Assembly: GCF_001461695.1 (NCBI RefSeq)
Contig: NZ_AUTC01000155.1
Location: 1 to 46,704, forward strand
Source: Sinorhizobium fredii USDA 205
GTDB lineage: Bacteria > Pseudomonadota > Alphaproteobacteria > Rhizobiales > Rhizobiaceae
Length of the DNA: 46,704 bases
Reading direction: 5' to 3'
A program made the position numbers and the translations under genes. The notes beneath the pieces were generated by a model, which worked only from the letters and a program-made list of their open reading frames with translations, was not told where the DNA came from and ran no database searches. Position 1 is the first letter of the stretch. Each line of letters starts with the position of its first letter. Positions 1 through 8,752 of this stretch are shown piece by piece.

Positions 1-551
1 CTCGAGGTAGGCTATCATGCGCGGGAGTTTTCACACAGCCTCCACCCACCCGAGACGATCGATGGATGGCCGCCGATGCGACCTCCGTCCTCGGGAGCCG
101 ACGTGCATCCGGCGCCTTGAAGGGATCCAACCGCGAACCCAGGAGTCTTCCTTCAGCACTCACTGAAAATTCCGGCTCTTGATCTTCAAGGTATCGAATA
201 TGAAGATCCGGCACGAACATATCCCTCGGCCGATCTCCCGGGACCGGCCGCTCGCGGGAGGCCGGACTCCCGGGAGAGCCCTGGGTGAACTCTTCGCCGC
301 GGCCGGTCGGCCGCCGGAATCCTCCGTCGCGCTCGGCAAGGTTCGACAGATCGGTCGAGAGATCGAAGAACTGCTGGGCGACCAGGTGAACACATCCCTT
401 CCCGTTGGATCCTGCCGTTGATCGCCATCATGCTGGCGCACTACCCGGCGCGACCGAAGAGACATGGAAGCCCATCTTGCAATGAAGGAGGCGGCGCTGA
501 GCCGCCTCCTTCTGGTCGCTACTGAATGCGTGAGGTACCGACCACCGCCGA
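1..551. other. Left edge, no confident gene
   Basis: No recognisable gene is visible before the ExoY-like gene. An open frame enters from the left edge on the plus strand and stops at 118-120; its 39 residues match no family I know, so it may be the tail of a gene cut by the window or chance. A plus-strand 80-codon frame at 179-421 and overlapping minus-strand frames have no motif or clear ribosome site and look like chance frames in GC-rich DNA. A strong hairpin near 485-511 is listed separately. Confidence 0.4.
485..511. terminator. Strong hairpin, possible bidirectional terminator
   Basis: Perfect 11-base arms AAGGAGGCGGC and GCCGCCTCCTT enclose a five-base loop. The arm ends give a short T pair on either strand but there is no long T-run, so it could end transcription coming from the left or shield the polysaccharide operon. 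The structure is seen directly; the function is inferred. Confidence 0.5.
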
Positions 552-1334
552 ATGCTGCCTTCAGTCAAAATTAAACTTCATGTTGCAATGCGGAATTTTT
601 ACATTAAGGTGCATAGCGAGGCTGGATACCGCTTGGGGTTGCGCATGAGGGGTGTTGCTTGGTCGTTCCGCAGAGTTCATCGAACTGAATTCGTTCCCCT
701 ACAGTTGGTCGGCGGAATGGTGAAGCGCGGGTTCGATCTAGGGAGTGCATCATTGGCTCTCGTCTTAGTCAGCCCGCTGTTCCTGTTGATTTGCGTTCTC
801 GTCATGATTGCGGTTGGCGGTCCGGCTCTGCAAGCCCATCAGCGGGTAGGTCGAGGCGGCCGTACGTTCAATTGCCTGGAGTTCCGCGCCACCGTCGATA
901 CCCAAGACTGCGGCCGCAGCAATCCGGCGGCGCTGGCTGTATTGACGAGGGATCTGCCGCCTGGGCCCGATCTTTCTTTCACGCCCGTCGGTACGGTTCT
1001 TGTGAAACTCGGCCTCCACAAGCTGCCACAGCTCATCAACGTCTTCCGCGGCGATATGAGCATTGTCGGGCCCAACCCGCTCACGCCAGCTGAACTGAAA
1101 ATGTTTGGCGATGCGGCCGAGTTCTATTTGAAGTCACGGCCTGGCTTAGTCAGGCCGCACCAGGTAAGCGGGAGTGCTCCCGCCTCCTACGCGGACTGGA
1201 TGGCGCTTGAGCGTCACTATGCCGAGAACTGGTCGCTCGTGGCGGACCTACGCGTCATTGCCAAAACTGTGTCTACTTCTCGCGTTGCAGCCAGAGAACA
1301 GACGAAAAGAACGGTCGGCACGCGCGGGCTTTGA
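552..1334 (+). CDS. ExoY/WbaP-type sugar transferase, catalytic dyad replaced
   Basis: This belongs to the bacterial sugar transferase (monotopic phosphoglycosyl transferase) family, whose members load the first sugar phosphate onto undecaprenyl phosphate at the inner membrane. A KRGFDL motif (residues 58-63) precedes a hydrophobic membrane segment at about 65-88, followed by a basic GRGGRTF region and a segment around 155-176 matching the family's LDELPQ..NV..GDMS.VGPRP block. Here that block reads LHKLPQ and VGPNP, so the Asp-Glu catalytic dyad is His156-Lys157. The downstream R-P-G-V-T-G-like motif is also altered (RPGLVRP). It may be catalytically dead, or regulatory, or decaying. It lies 10 bp before the GMC gene and appears to head that operon. 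The first ATG is used, but 588 or 645 could be the true start. Confidence 0.8.
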   Translation: MLPSVKIKLHVAMRNFYIKVHSEAGYRLGLRMRGVAWSFRRVHRTEFVPLQLVGGMVKRGFDLGSASLALVLVSPLFLLICVLVMIAVGGPALQAHQRVGRGGRTFNCLEFRATVDTQDCGRSNPAALAVLTRDLPPGPDLSFTPVGTVLVKLGLHKLPQLINVFRGDMSIVGPNPLTPAELKMFGDAAEFYLKSRPGLVRPHQVSGSAPASYADWMALERHYAENWSLVADLRVIAKTVSTSRVAAREQTKRTVGTRGL

Positions 1335-1344
1335 CCCCCGTGCG

Positions 1345-2862
1345 ATGTTTCGACTGCCTCGTCTTGCGCCTCTGCGGTCACGCTTTCTAGGAAAGGCTTG
1401 TCAATTGGTCCTGCATGTTCGACCCGGACAGGTCGCCGGAGAGCATTTCGATGTTGTCGTGATCGGATCCGGCTTCGGCTCGGCATTTTTCCTGCACGCC
1501 TTCTTGCAGCATCGCCACACCCGCATTCTGTTGCTCGAATGGGGGCGGCATAATTCCCACGCTTGGCAGCTCGAGCATGGAGCCAACACGGACCTGAACG
1601 ACGAGCAGACCTACAGGAGCAATTCCCCCAAACCGTGGAACTACACCATCGGCCTCGGGGGGGGAACGAACTGTTGGTTCGCCCAGACACCGCGGCTGCA
1701 TCCAAATGACTTCAGGCTGAAGAGTCGCTATCGCGTCGGCCAGGATTGGCCGATCACCTATGATGATCTGGAGCCTTTTTATTGTCAGGCGGAGACGGTC
1801 ATGTCGATCTCGGGAGATCCGGACATGGGCACGATCATGCCGCGTTCGATGTCGTTTCCCCAACCTCCGCATCGCCTGTCGACGCCGGATCGGATGATGA
1901 AAGCGGCTCAGCCCGATCAGCATTTTGTCATGCCGACTGCGCGAGCCCGAGTGGCGACGCAACAGCGTCCGTCGTGCTGCGCGTCGCTTCGCTGCTCGCT
2001 TTGCCCGGTGGATGCAAAATTCACTGCCAACAACGGCCTCATGCACGTCTTCGAGCACCCGGACGTGTCCGTTTGCCTGGGATCGGAAGTGCGTCGGTTG
2101 GAACATGCCAGCGGCTCCGTTCGTGCCGTGGCATTCAGTTATGACGGCAAGGAGCACGTCGTCACAGGCGACCTCTTCGTTCTCGGCGCCAATGGAATCC
2201 AGAGCGCCGCGATCATGTTGCGTTCAGATCTCGGTGGTGAGTTCGTTGGGCGCGGGCTGCATGAGTCCTACGGCTGGAACCTGGAAGTCTATCTTGACGG
2301 GGTCGACAATTTCGATGGCAGCACCATTACCACGGGGCTGAATTTCGGCCTCTATGACGGGGATCACAGATCGAAACATGCCGCAGCTCTGGTCTATTTC
2401 GAAAATCGCTGGCAGCACGGGCTACGTGCGGAGAAGGGACGGCTGCGACAGACGCTGCCTCTGGTGATCGTCACCGAGGACCTGCTTGAGGCGGAGAATT
2501 TCGTCAGCCTTGATGAAGACGACAACGCCTTCATCCACTACAAGGGGCCTGCGAACTATGCGGTCGAGGGCATGGCGCGGGCCCGTGAAAAGCTGCCAAA
2601 GCTGCTTCGCCCGCTGCCAGTCGAGAAGATCATCGATCGCGGCCTGCGGCGAACGGAATCGCATGTCCAAGGCACGCTCCGCATGGGAAGGGATCCGACG
2701 GATTCCGTCGTTGATGGCGACCTGATCCACCACAAGCTCCGCAATCTGCTGATCGTAGGCACGAGCACCTTTCCGAGTTGTTCCTGCGCCAATCCGAGCC
2801 TTACCGCAGCGGCGCTTTCGCTGCGGGCGGCAAGCCGAATCATGCGAGGGAGCCGGCTATGA
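1345..2862 (+). CDS. GMC-family FAD oxidoreductase
   Basis: This is a glucose-methanol-choline family flavoprotein that probably oxidises an alcohol or sugar hydroxyl. The N-terminal FAD-binding motif is GSGFGS at residues 41-46 after the strand FDVVVI. The C-terminal GMC domain shows HVQGTLRMG, a VDGDL..H....NLLIVG core, then FPSCSCANPSLT with the family's Asn-Pro near the active site. The ATG at 1345 is chosen over in-frame upstream starts because those would lie inside the ExoY-like gene and the FAD fold begins soon after 1345. It starts 10 bp after that gene and its stop overlaps the next start by four bases, so it is translationally coupled to the small Tat-signal protein, as in dehydrogenases with a separate small subunit. 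The substrate is unknown; the context suggests a surface-polysaccharide precursor or its modification. Confidence 0.85.
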   Translation: MFRLPRLAPLRSRFLGKACQLVLHVRPGQVAGEHFDVVVIGSGFGSAFFLHAFLQHRHTRILLLEWGRHNSHAWQLEHGANTDLNDEQTYRSNSPKPWNYTIGLGGGTNCWFAQTPRLHPNDFRLKSRYRVGQDWPITYDDLEPFYCQAETVMSISGDPDMGTIMPRSMSFPQPPHRLSTPDRMMKAAQPDQHFVMPTARARVATQQRPSCCASLRCSLCPVDAKFTANNGLMHVFEHPDVSVCLGSEVRRLEHASGSVRAVAFSYDGKEHVVTGDLFVLGANGIQSAAIMLRSDLGGEFVGRGLHESYGWNLEVYLDGVDNFDGSTITTGLNFGLYDGDHRSKHAAALVYFENRWQHGLRAEKGRLRQTLPLVIVTEDLLEAENFVSLDEDDNAFIHYKGPANYAVEGMARAREKLPKLLRPLPVEKIIDRGLRRTESHVQGTLRMGRDPTDSVVDGDLIHHKLRNLLIVGTSTFPSCSCANPSLTAAALSLRAASRIMRGSRL

Positions 2863-3302
2863 GAGGGCTTTCAAGGCGCGCGGTGCTTGGGTTGGCAGGC
2901 GGGGGTATTGCCTCGGCCGCTCTTGCCTATTCGGCCGTCCGCTCGTTCTCCGACGAGGATTTGGTGAGGGCGTCACTGAGAAAATATCTCGATGATCTCA
3001 CCATTTCGGATGACCATCTGCGGGCCTTCACGCTGGAATTCAAAAAGCGAAACCCCTGGGATTTCCCCACCGAGAAGTTGGCCGACGCGACCACACTGTT
3101 TGAAGGGTTGCTATTGGGAGGCGTGGCTCGCCCGCTGCTGCCCGATGACGGCGCAATGCGTCTGGAGCGGTTCGAGCGGTTACTGCTGGGGGAGTTTCAT
3201 CTTCTGACAGACTACGCCTGGCGGAGCGGAGCGGATGAACCCGTCAGATTTTTCGGAAGCCCGCATTGTGTGAACCCATTCGCGAATTTTGAAACGGCTT
3301 AG
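2859..3302 (+). CDS. Small Tat-signal protein, probable GMC dehydrogenase small subunit
   Basis: A 147-residue protein with a twin-arginine export signal: SRRAVLGLAGG near residues 4-14, then a hydrophobic stretch rich in Ala and Gly. The rest is helical and soluble with no cofactor motif. Its ATG overlaps the stop of the GMC gene (ATGA), which strongly suggests the products assemble. Membrane and periplasmic GMC dehydrogenases (gluconate and sorbitol/fructose dehydrogenase types) use a small Tat-signal subunit that carries the flavoprotein out of the cell; by analogy this may export the preceding protein. Size and order fit, but I cannot show sequence membership of the gluconate dehydrogenase subunit 3 family. 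Confidence 0.65.
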   Translation: MRGLSRRAVLGLAGGGIASAALAYSAVRSFSDEDLVRASLRKYLDDLTISDDHLRAFTLEFKKRNPWDFPTEKLADATTLFEGLLLGGVARPLLPDDGAMRLERFERLLLGEFHLLTDYAWRSGADEPVRFFGSPHCVNPFANFETA

Positions 3303-3336
3303 CGTGTCAACCGATGCTACCTAGGGGTGCGGCAAG

Positions 3337-4332
3337 ATGCATTATCGATCGATTGTCGACATGAGTGCCACGATCGTCAGGAATCTCCACCGCTTACCCG
3401 GTGACATCGACCTGGTCGTCGGCATTCCGCGCAGCGGAATGCTGGCCGCCAACCTCTTCAGCCTGACGGCGAACATTCAGATGACCGATTTGGACAGCTT
3501 CGTCGCCGGAAAGGTCTTTTCCAGCGGGATCACCAAGAGATCGGCCGCTCTTGGACGCACAATGGCCGAGATGCGAAGGATACTGATCCTGGACGACAGC
3601 ATCAATGGCGGCAGCGCCATGCGGGAGGCGAGGGTAAGGGCGGCGGCGGCCGGCGTTGCCCGCGATCAACTGATCTTCGCTGCCGTCTATGGCACCTATG
3701 AGCGCTACGAGGAAGCCGATCTCGTGTTCGAGGTCGTGCCGCAGCCACGGCTGTTCCAATGGAACGTCATGCATCACAAGTTTCTCGGGCAGAGCTGCGT
3801 CGACATCGACGGTGTCCTGTGTTTCGATCCGACGCGGGAGGAGAATGACGATGGCCCGACCTATCTAAACTTCCTTGCACAGGCGCGCCCGCTCTACGTG
3901 CCGACGCGCAAGATCGCCTATCTGGTGACCAGCCGACTGGAAAAATACCGGCCGCAGACGGCCGCCTGGCTGGCGGCGCAGGGAATCGAATATGGCGAGC
4001 TCGTCATGCTTGATCTCCCGAGCAAGGAAGAGCGCCAGAGGCTTGCCGCCCACGGTCGGTTCAAGGCCGAGTTCTACAAGCGCTCGGACGCCGTGCTGTT
4101 CATCGAAAGCGAGCATGACCAGGCGATGAATATCGCGAAGCTCTCAGGAAAACCGGTGCTCTGCGTGGAGTCCCAGCAGATGATCTCGCCGGACATGCTT
4201 TGGCTGTCGGGGCAACTGATGCAGGCGACGACTTCCGAAGGCCGGAAGGCTATGCTTAAGGCCATGGCGCGAACCGTGCTGGGCGAAACCGGCTATCAGG
4301 CGCTCAAGAGCAAGATGAGGAAGCCGGCTTGA
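3337..4332 (+). CDS. Phosphoribosyltransferase-like / HAD-like fusion protein
   Basis: A 331-residue two-domain protein. The N-terminal half resembles type I phosphoribosyltransferases: VVGIPRSGM near 28-35, and ILILDDSINGGSAM at about 82-95 matching the PRPP-binding loop with adjacent Asp86-Asp87. The C-terminal half resembles the haloacid dehalogenase superfamily: VDIDGVLC at 155-162 (nucleophile Asp156, Asp158), a TSRLEKYR segment near 198 as motif II, and a weak acidic motif near ESEHDQA. Such fusions occur in polysaccharide gene clusters; the reaction is not known to me. It follows the Tat-signal gene by 34 bp on the same strand and is probably the last gene of the operon. Both domains keep core acidic residues, so it may be catalytic. 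Confidence 0.75.
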   Translation: MHYRSIVDMSATIVRNLHRLPGDIDLVVGIPRSGMLAANLFSLTANIQMTDLDSFVAGKVFSSGITKRSAALGRTMAEMRRILILDDSINGGSAMREARVRAAAAGVARDQLIFAAVYGTYERYEEADLVFEVVPQPRLFQWNVMHHKFLGQSCVDIDGVLCFDPTREENDDGPTYLNFLAQARPLYVPTRKIAYLVTSRLEKYRPQTAAWLAAQGIEYGELVMLDLPSKEERQRLAAHGRFKAEFYKRSDAVLFIESEHDQAMNIAKLSGKPVLCVESQQMISPDMLWLSGQLMQATTSEGRKAMLKAMARTVLGETGYQALKSKMRKPA

Positions 4333-4363
4333 CGAACGTGTCGTTTCGTCCCACCGGGCGCCC

Positions 4364-5890
4364 TCAGCTCGATTCCTCGCCGGGCGATTTGACCAGTCGT
4401 TTGGGCAGAAGCTTTAGGGCTTCGCCGAGCGATTGGCGGCCGAGGGGAAACAGTAGCGCGACCGCGATTGTCACGGCATAAGAGAGGATCACGACACAGG
4501 CAATGGCGAGGATGGTCTGATACGGAAGAAGCGGCCTGGAAAGCCAGGCGACCGCCAAGGCGAGGTGCGAGCCCAGGATGAAGGGGCTTGCAGCGCGAAA
4601 TATGTCAGCGAACCTCAGCGGCCCCTTCCTGCCCACGTAGACCCAAAGAAAGGGCGTGCGCATATATTCACTCAGCGCGTAAACGACGGCGACTCCGAGC
4701 GCGCCGTGAGGCAGGCCGATCACGAAGGCCAGGGCCGAGGTCACTGCCGTAATGACGCCCCAGCGCATGAAGTCGCCGGATCGCCCCTGGCTGATGAACA
4801 GCCAACCGGCCGGATTGTTGAGTGGCTGTAAAAGGCCGGCGAAGCCGAGCGCCTGAAAAATACCTGCGCTTTCCCGCCACTGCTCTCCGAGTACGAACGG
4901 AATGAGCACATCTGCGGCGGCGATCGCAGCGGCAACACCTGGCAGCGCGACGAGCAGCATCAGGGGCATGACGCGAAGGTAGGCGCTACGATATCGGTCG
5001 GGCTCGTCCGCCATCCGCGAAAGCGCCGGCACCATGACCTTCGAAAGCGGATTGGCGAGCTGGCTCAGCGGAAACAGGAGGAGCTTGTAGGCGCGATCGT
5101 AGAATCCAAGTTGCGCCTCGCCCCAGTACCGGCCGATCAGGATATTATCGAGATTGCGGGCGAAGAAATTCGCAAAGTTGAAGCCGGTGATCCCGGCACC
5201 GAAGTTCAGCAATGCACCGACGCCATCGCCTTTGAGGCTGAAGCCGGGGCGCCAGCGCGAATTCGACCAGTAGCAGAGCGTCGGTAGCACGGCGCTGGTC
5301 AGCGTGCCTGCATAAAGCGCCCAATAAGATCGGTCGACCAAGGTCCAGCCGACCGCGGCGCAGAGGCCGGCAATTGCGCTTCCGATTTCCACCACGGCGA
5401 GGCGACCGAAAGCCATGCGCCGGTTGAGCAAGGCCAAATGCTGAGCCCCGAGGCCGTAGGCGATGATTTGCAAGGCCATCGCTGCAATGAGAGGACCCAC
5501 CCGAGTCTCGCCGTAAAAGCGAGCAATCAGCGGAGCCATGCCCACCATGAGGCAGGCGAGCACCAGGCTGACGGCGACATTGACCCAGAACAGGTAGTTC
5601 ACCTCCTCGTGCGTTATAGAATTCTTCTGAACGGTCGCCTGGGTCAGGCCGAAATCCTGAAAGAGCGCAACAAACGCCAGCACGGGCGCGCTCATCGCCA
5701 CGACGCCGAAGTCATCCGGCGAGAGGAGGCGTGAAAGGAGGATGACGGAAAGGATCTGCGTTGCAAACTTGACCGCTTGAGCCAAACCGGTGGCGATAGC
5801 GCCTCGTCTGACGGACTGGCGGAGCGACCCTTCGGGCGGATCGAATGCGCTGGCTTTCAAATCCAAGCCCTCATGCCGATTGCGGGTCAC
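4364..5890 (-). CDS. Polysaccharide flippase (Wzx/ExoT-like)
   Basis: A 508-residue polytopic membrane protein of the polysaccharide transport family, which moves lipid-linked oligosaccharide repeat units across the inner membrane. The N-terminal region (GLAQAVKFATQILSVILLSRLLSPDDFGVVAM, read as segments) is characteristic, with repeated hydrophobic helices across the whole length, an internal FFARNLDNILIGRYWG segment and a later FISQGRSGDFMRWG segment. It begins at GTG and ends 31 bp from the converging PRTase-HAD gene. With the ExoY-like transferase on the other side, it marks the region as a surface-polysaccharide locus. No polymerase gene lies in this block. Confidence 0.88.
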   Translation of the reverse strand: MTRNRHEGLDLKASAFDPPEGSLRQSVRRGAIATGLAQAVKFATQILSVILLSRLLSPDDFGVVAMSAPVLAFVALFQDFGLTQATVQKNSITHEEVNYLFWVNVAVSLVLACLMVGMAPLIARFYGETRVGPLIAAMALQIIAYGLGAQHLALLNRRMAFGRLAVVEIGSAIAGLCAAVGWTLVDRSYWALYAGTLTSAVLPTLCYWSNSRWRPGFSLKGDGVGALLNFGAGITGFNFANFFARNLDNILIGRYWGEAQLGFYDRAYKLLLFPLSQLANPLSKVMVPALSRMADEPDRYRSAYLRVMPLMLLVALPGVAAAIAAADVLIPFVLGEQWRESAGIFQALGFAGLLQPLNNPAGWLFISQGRSGDFMRWGVITAVTSALAFVIGLPHGALGVAVVYALSEYMRTPFLWVYVGRKGPLRFADIFRAASPFILGSHLALAVAWLSRPLLPYQTILAIACVVILSYAVTIAVALLFPLGRQSLGEALKLLPKRLVKSPGEESS

Positions 5891-6282
5891 AGGTTGAGCC
5901 TACCGGGGTGTGTGTCGCAGTGCAACCGGAACGCAGGGGTTTTACCGCTCCGCACAAGAAAATGTTGCTGCGCAGCATTTCCGGTAGTAGTGTCTACCCC
6001 AGGTCGTAGGACGATCCCCTTTGCTCGCACGGGCGGGCCGCACGCAGTGCCATGGGGATTTCACGATGGGGGCCCGTCATGAATTCGCAATCAGGAATCC
6101 TGTTTGCAATTGGCAGTTGTTACTTTAATTACCGCTCGCATCTGGAAGCAACCTACGGCTGGTCTGCCGGCCGTGAAACCAGCACGCTTCGGCGTGTTTC
6201 GATACGCAATTGAAAATCGTAGGGAAAATGGGCGCGGGAACATTCACTCCCGCTGCTTTCCCAGGCGAAAACGGCCGTTTAA
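5891..6282. promoter_or_regulatory. Divergent intergenic region
   Basis: This roughly 390-bp gap separates the flippase from the divergent HTTM-like gene and should hold both promoters. A 12-bp perfect palindrome TGCTGCGCAGCA lies at 5966-5977 and could be a regulator site. Small frames inside it have no motif or ribosome site. No clear -35/-10 pair stands out. Confidence 0.35.
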
Positions 6283-7773
6283 GTGGATTCATCGATGATG
6301 GCGAGCGTAATACCCTTCTTGAATTTTGGCCCACGCAAACTCTCCAATGTCAGAAGCCTAGCCTACACCTATGACGGTCTCACTGCCTTTACGCCATTCT
6401 GGGCCATGGCAGCGATCTTCAGCATCGCCGGTGATGTTTATTCACTGATTGGCTACAAGGGGCCGGCCTATACCATACTGAGCTGGTTTGTCGTCCTGCT
6501 CAGCCTCCTGCTGCTGCTCTATCCGCGGCGCACTGGAATTCTGCTGGCGCTCGTTGCCGTTTCGCTTCTGCTCTACGGACTTCGCCTGCCGGTGGCCTCG
6601 AACAACAAGACCATCACGGCGGTGATGAATGGTGCGATCCTGCTCAGCGCCGCGTTGCTCTACCTCAAGACCGGCGGCAGGGCGGCCATCGATCGTACGG
6701 CGGTATACAGCCAGATTCGTGTTGTCGCTCGAGCCCTGCTCGCGATCATGTATTTCTACGGCATCTTCCACAAGATCAACACCGACTTCCTCGATCCATC
6801 TGTCAGTTGCGCGGTCGGGCTTTACGTTCCGCTCGCCCGACCGTTTGGTCTCGAAGACAATCTATTCGGCCGGAATCTGGCGATTTATGCAACCTTCATC
6901 ATCGAGGCGATCGCAATCGTGGCGCTCTACTGGAAGCGTTATTTCGCGATCGGCTTCATCCTCGCGCTCGTCTTCCACTACGTGATCCCGATCTCCGCCT
7001 ATTCATGGTACATGGATTTTTCGAGTCTGGTATTTGCACTTTACGTACTGAGCATCCCGGTACCGGCCAGCAAACAGCTCTATGGAATTTCGCTCGAGGC
7101 CGCGAATACATTACGCGAACAGTTCGGACGGGTCGGTACGCTTGTCCCCGGCGCAGTGCTAATGGTTTTTGCAGTCGCCGTCGTCATGCTGCTCACCTTG
7201 GCCTATCCAGAGCCTACCTTCGACATGGTGGTCCACTCCGTATGGATCCTCGTCTGGTCCGTGGTCGGCGGAGTTGCGATGATTGTGTTGACCTATGTGG
7301 CGCTGCAGAATCTGCCTTGCGACAATGTTTCAGCGCCGCGCCCGCCAGCCTGGGTCTACGTGTTGCCGGGCCTGTTCTTTCTTTCCTGCCTGTCACCCTA
7401 CCTCGGGCTCAAGACCGAAAGCTCGATCAACATGTTCAGCAATCTGCACACGGAGGGTGGCGAGACCAACCACCTGCTCTTCTCCAGCCCGCCATATCTT
7501 TTCAATTATCAGAACGAGGTCGTGAAAATCGTCGACTCTTCTGAGCCCTACCTGGTGCAGCAATCTCGCGACGGCAAGTATCACATCCTGCACGAGATCA
7601 AGAAACAGCTCCGTTGGAAGCCAGAGGCTTGGGTGACCTATGTGAAGGATGGTGAAACGGTGACGCGCGCGACGGCCGCGACCTTGGCGGATGAGATGCC
7701 AAGCCTGCTTGAGCGGAAGCTGCTGATCTTCAAGCTGGTGGATTTCTCGCGACCGAAGGTCTGCACGCACTGA
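6283..7773 (+). CDS. HTTM-like polytopic membrane protein
   Basis: A 496-residue integral membrane protein with about ten hydrophobic segments, then a soluble C-terminal tail of about 110 residues. The IMYFYGIFHKINTDFLDP segment and later the FHYVIPISAYSWYMDFSSL segment resemble the HTTM (horizontally transferred transmembrane, vitamin K gamma-carboxylase-like) family, in which a conserved Lys and aromatic residues line the helices. HTTM proteins are often encoded near DCC-type thiol-disulfide proteins, and a DCC gene lies just downstream here, converging on this one. The biochemical role is unknown; redox-linked modification or transport is only a guess. A GTG at 6283 is the first start; ATG at 6295 or 6298 is possible. 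Confidence 0.6.
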   Translation: MDSSMMASVIPFLNFGPRKLSNVRSLAYTYDGLTAFTPFWAMAAIFSIAGDVYSLIGYKGPAYTILSWFVVLLSLLLLLYPRRTGILLALVAVSLLLYGLRLPVASNNKTITAVMNGAILLSAALLYLKTGGRAAIDRTAVYSQIRVVARALLAIMYFYGIFHKINTDFLDPSVSCAVGLYVPLARPFGLEDNLFGRNLAIYATFIIEAIAIVALYWKRYFAIGFILALVFHYVIPISAYSWYMDFSSLVFALYVLSIPVPASKQLYGISLEAANTLREQFGRVGTLVPGAVLMVFAVAVVMLLTLAYPEPTFDMVVHSVWILVWSVVGGVAMIVLTYVALQNLPCDNVSAPRPPAWVYVLPGLFFLSCLSPYLGLKTESSINMFSNLHTEGGETNHLLFSSPPYLFNYQNEVVKIVDSSEPYLVQQSRDGKYHILHEIKKQLRWKPEAWVTYVKDGETVTRATAATLADEMPSLLERKLLIFKLVDFSRPKVCTH

Positions 7774-7807
7774 GTGCAGACCGGCAGGGACATTTGAGGG
7801 ATAGGCG

Positions 7808-8227
7808 TCACCAGCCATTGCCTGCGTTGCCCGATCGGTCTAGGTCAGCGGGGATAAGAGACCGCCCACGAAGCCGCAAGGTCACCCGGCGCCCAAACTT
7901 CAGCAGTGGGTAGATCAGCCGCGCCGCTGTGCGGTTTGACAGGATGGCCCGGTTGAGCCGGCTCAAAAGCGATGAGGACGAACTGAGAATCGCCAGCAGG
8001 TTGACTGCTTCGTCGCCATGATAGACGCGGTCCTCGAAGACGAAGAGCATTCCTTCATTCAGGTCGAAGCCCTGCCCCTGGAAGTCGGCGACTCGGGGAT
8101 CGCCGGAACGCGCATCGATCAACTCGACGGGGCCGACGGCTTCACGCAATCGCATGAACCGCACATAGCTCTGACAGAAGATGCAATCGCCGTCGTAGAC
8201 GATCAGCGCTTTTTCGGGCTTTTTCAT
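7808..8227 (-). CDS. DCC-family thiol-disulfide oxidoreductase
   Basis: A 139-residue thioredoxin-like protein with the family signature YDGDCIFC near the N-terminus (Asp12, Cys15, Cys18), the predicted redox CxxC pair, and the usual helical tail with a DEAVNLLAI segment. The length fits the DCC (DUF393) family. Its ATG overlaps the stop of the preceding small membrane-protein gene by four bases, so the two are coupled. It converges with the HTTM-like gene 34 bp away. DCC proteins are commonly linked to HTTM proteins, which supports both assignments. The substrate is unknown. Confidence 0.88.
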   Translation of the reverse strand: MKKPEKALIVYDGDCIFCQSYVRFMRLREAVGPVELIDARSGDPRVADFQGQGFDLNEGMLFVFEDRVYHGDEAVNLLAILSSSSSLLSRLNRAILSNRTAARLIYPLLKFGRRVTLRLRGRSLIPADLDRSGNAGNGW

Positions 8228-8412
8228 TGGGCAACCGGATCAAAGCCGAGATCGGTCGGCGGTTCGGCCATAGCCCCTTGGCTGCAACTTCCATAAAATG
8301 TGCAGCCCGAAACGACCGGCAGGTTCTTCAGCGCATCGAACACGCCGACAAACGCCAATCCCACTACACCCAAGGCTATGATCTTTTTATAGAACGCCAT
8401 GTTTCGAAGCAT
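8224..8412 (-). CDS. Small single-pass membrane protein with paired cysteines
   Basis: A 62-residue protein starting MLRNMAFYKKII, with one hydrophobic helix (about residues 10-28), then a short outside segment containing GCTFYGSC, i.e. two cysteines six residues apart. A longer in-frame start at 8463 exists but adds a charged, unlikely N-terminus. The stop overlaps the start of the DCC gene (ATGA). Coupling to a thiol-disulfide protein suggests the cysteine pair may be its redox partner. I recognise no family. Confidence 0.55.
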   Translation of the reverse strand: MLRNMAFYKKIIALGVVGLAFVGVFDALKNLPVVSGCTFYGSCSQGAMAEPPTDLGFDPVAQ

Positions 8413-8683
8413 CTGGCGTGCTCCCTCGTTCATTCGAGCGGGCAACGGTTGCAGGATTCTCATTCAGGCTTGCAGGCCTGCGCCCCGAGGTTGTCGCCAC
8501 CATTGTTGTGCAACGCAACATGTACGAAGTTTGCACGGCAATCAAGGGGTTTCGCCCTTTTGAAAGGGGCAAACAGCCCCGTCCCCCTGCCCGAAGCTTT
8601 CCCTTCCGGCTGCTGAGTCCCGTGCTAACGGAACGGATACCGCGCATGCTGAGTTAGCCTGGCCGGAGGGGAAGGAATAACAA

Positions 8684-8711
8684 GCGGGCTCCAATAGCGG
8701 CCCGCGTTTTT
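8684..8711 (+). terminator. Orphan intrinsic terminator
   Basis: GCGGGC (8684-8689) and GCCCGC (8700-8705) form a stem with a 10-base loop, followed by GTTTTT. It is a good rho-independent terminator on the plus strand, but no plus-strand protein gene precedes it after 7773. It may end a small RNA transcribed from about 8470-8680. Confidence 0.55.
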
Positions 8712-8752
8712 GACGTGGCATATGGCAGCTGGCCTGTCCGGCCCTGTCAGCG

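Noticed and set aside
1387..2157. 256-codon minus-strand ORF opposite the GMC gene
   Set aside because: Shadow composition, no motifs, and fully covered by the GMC coding sequence.
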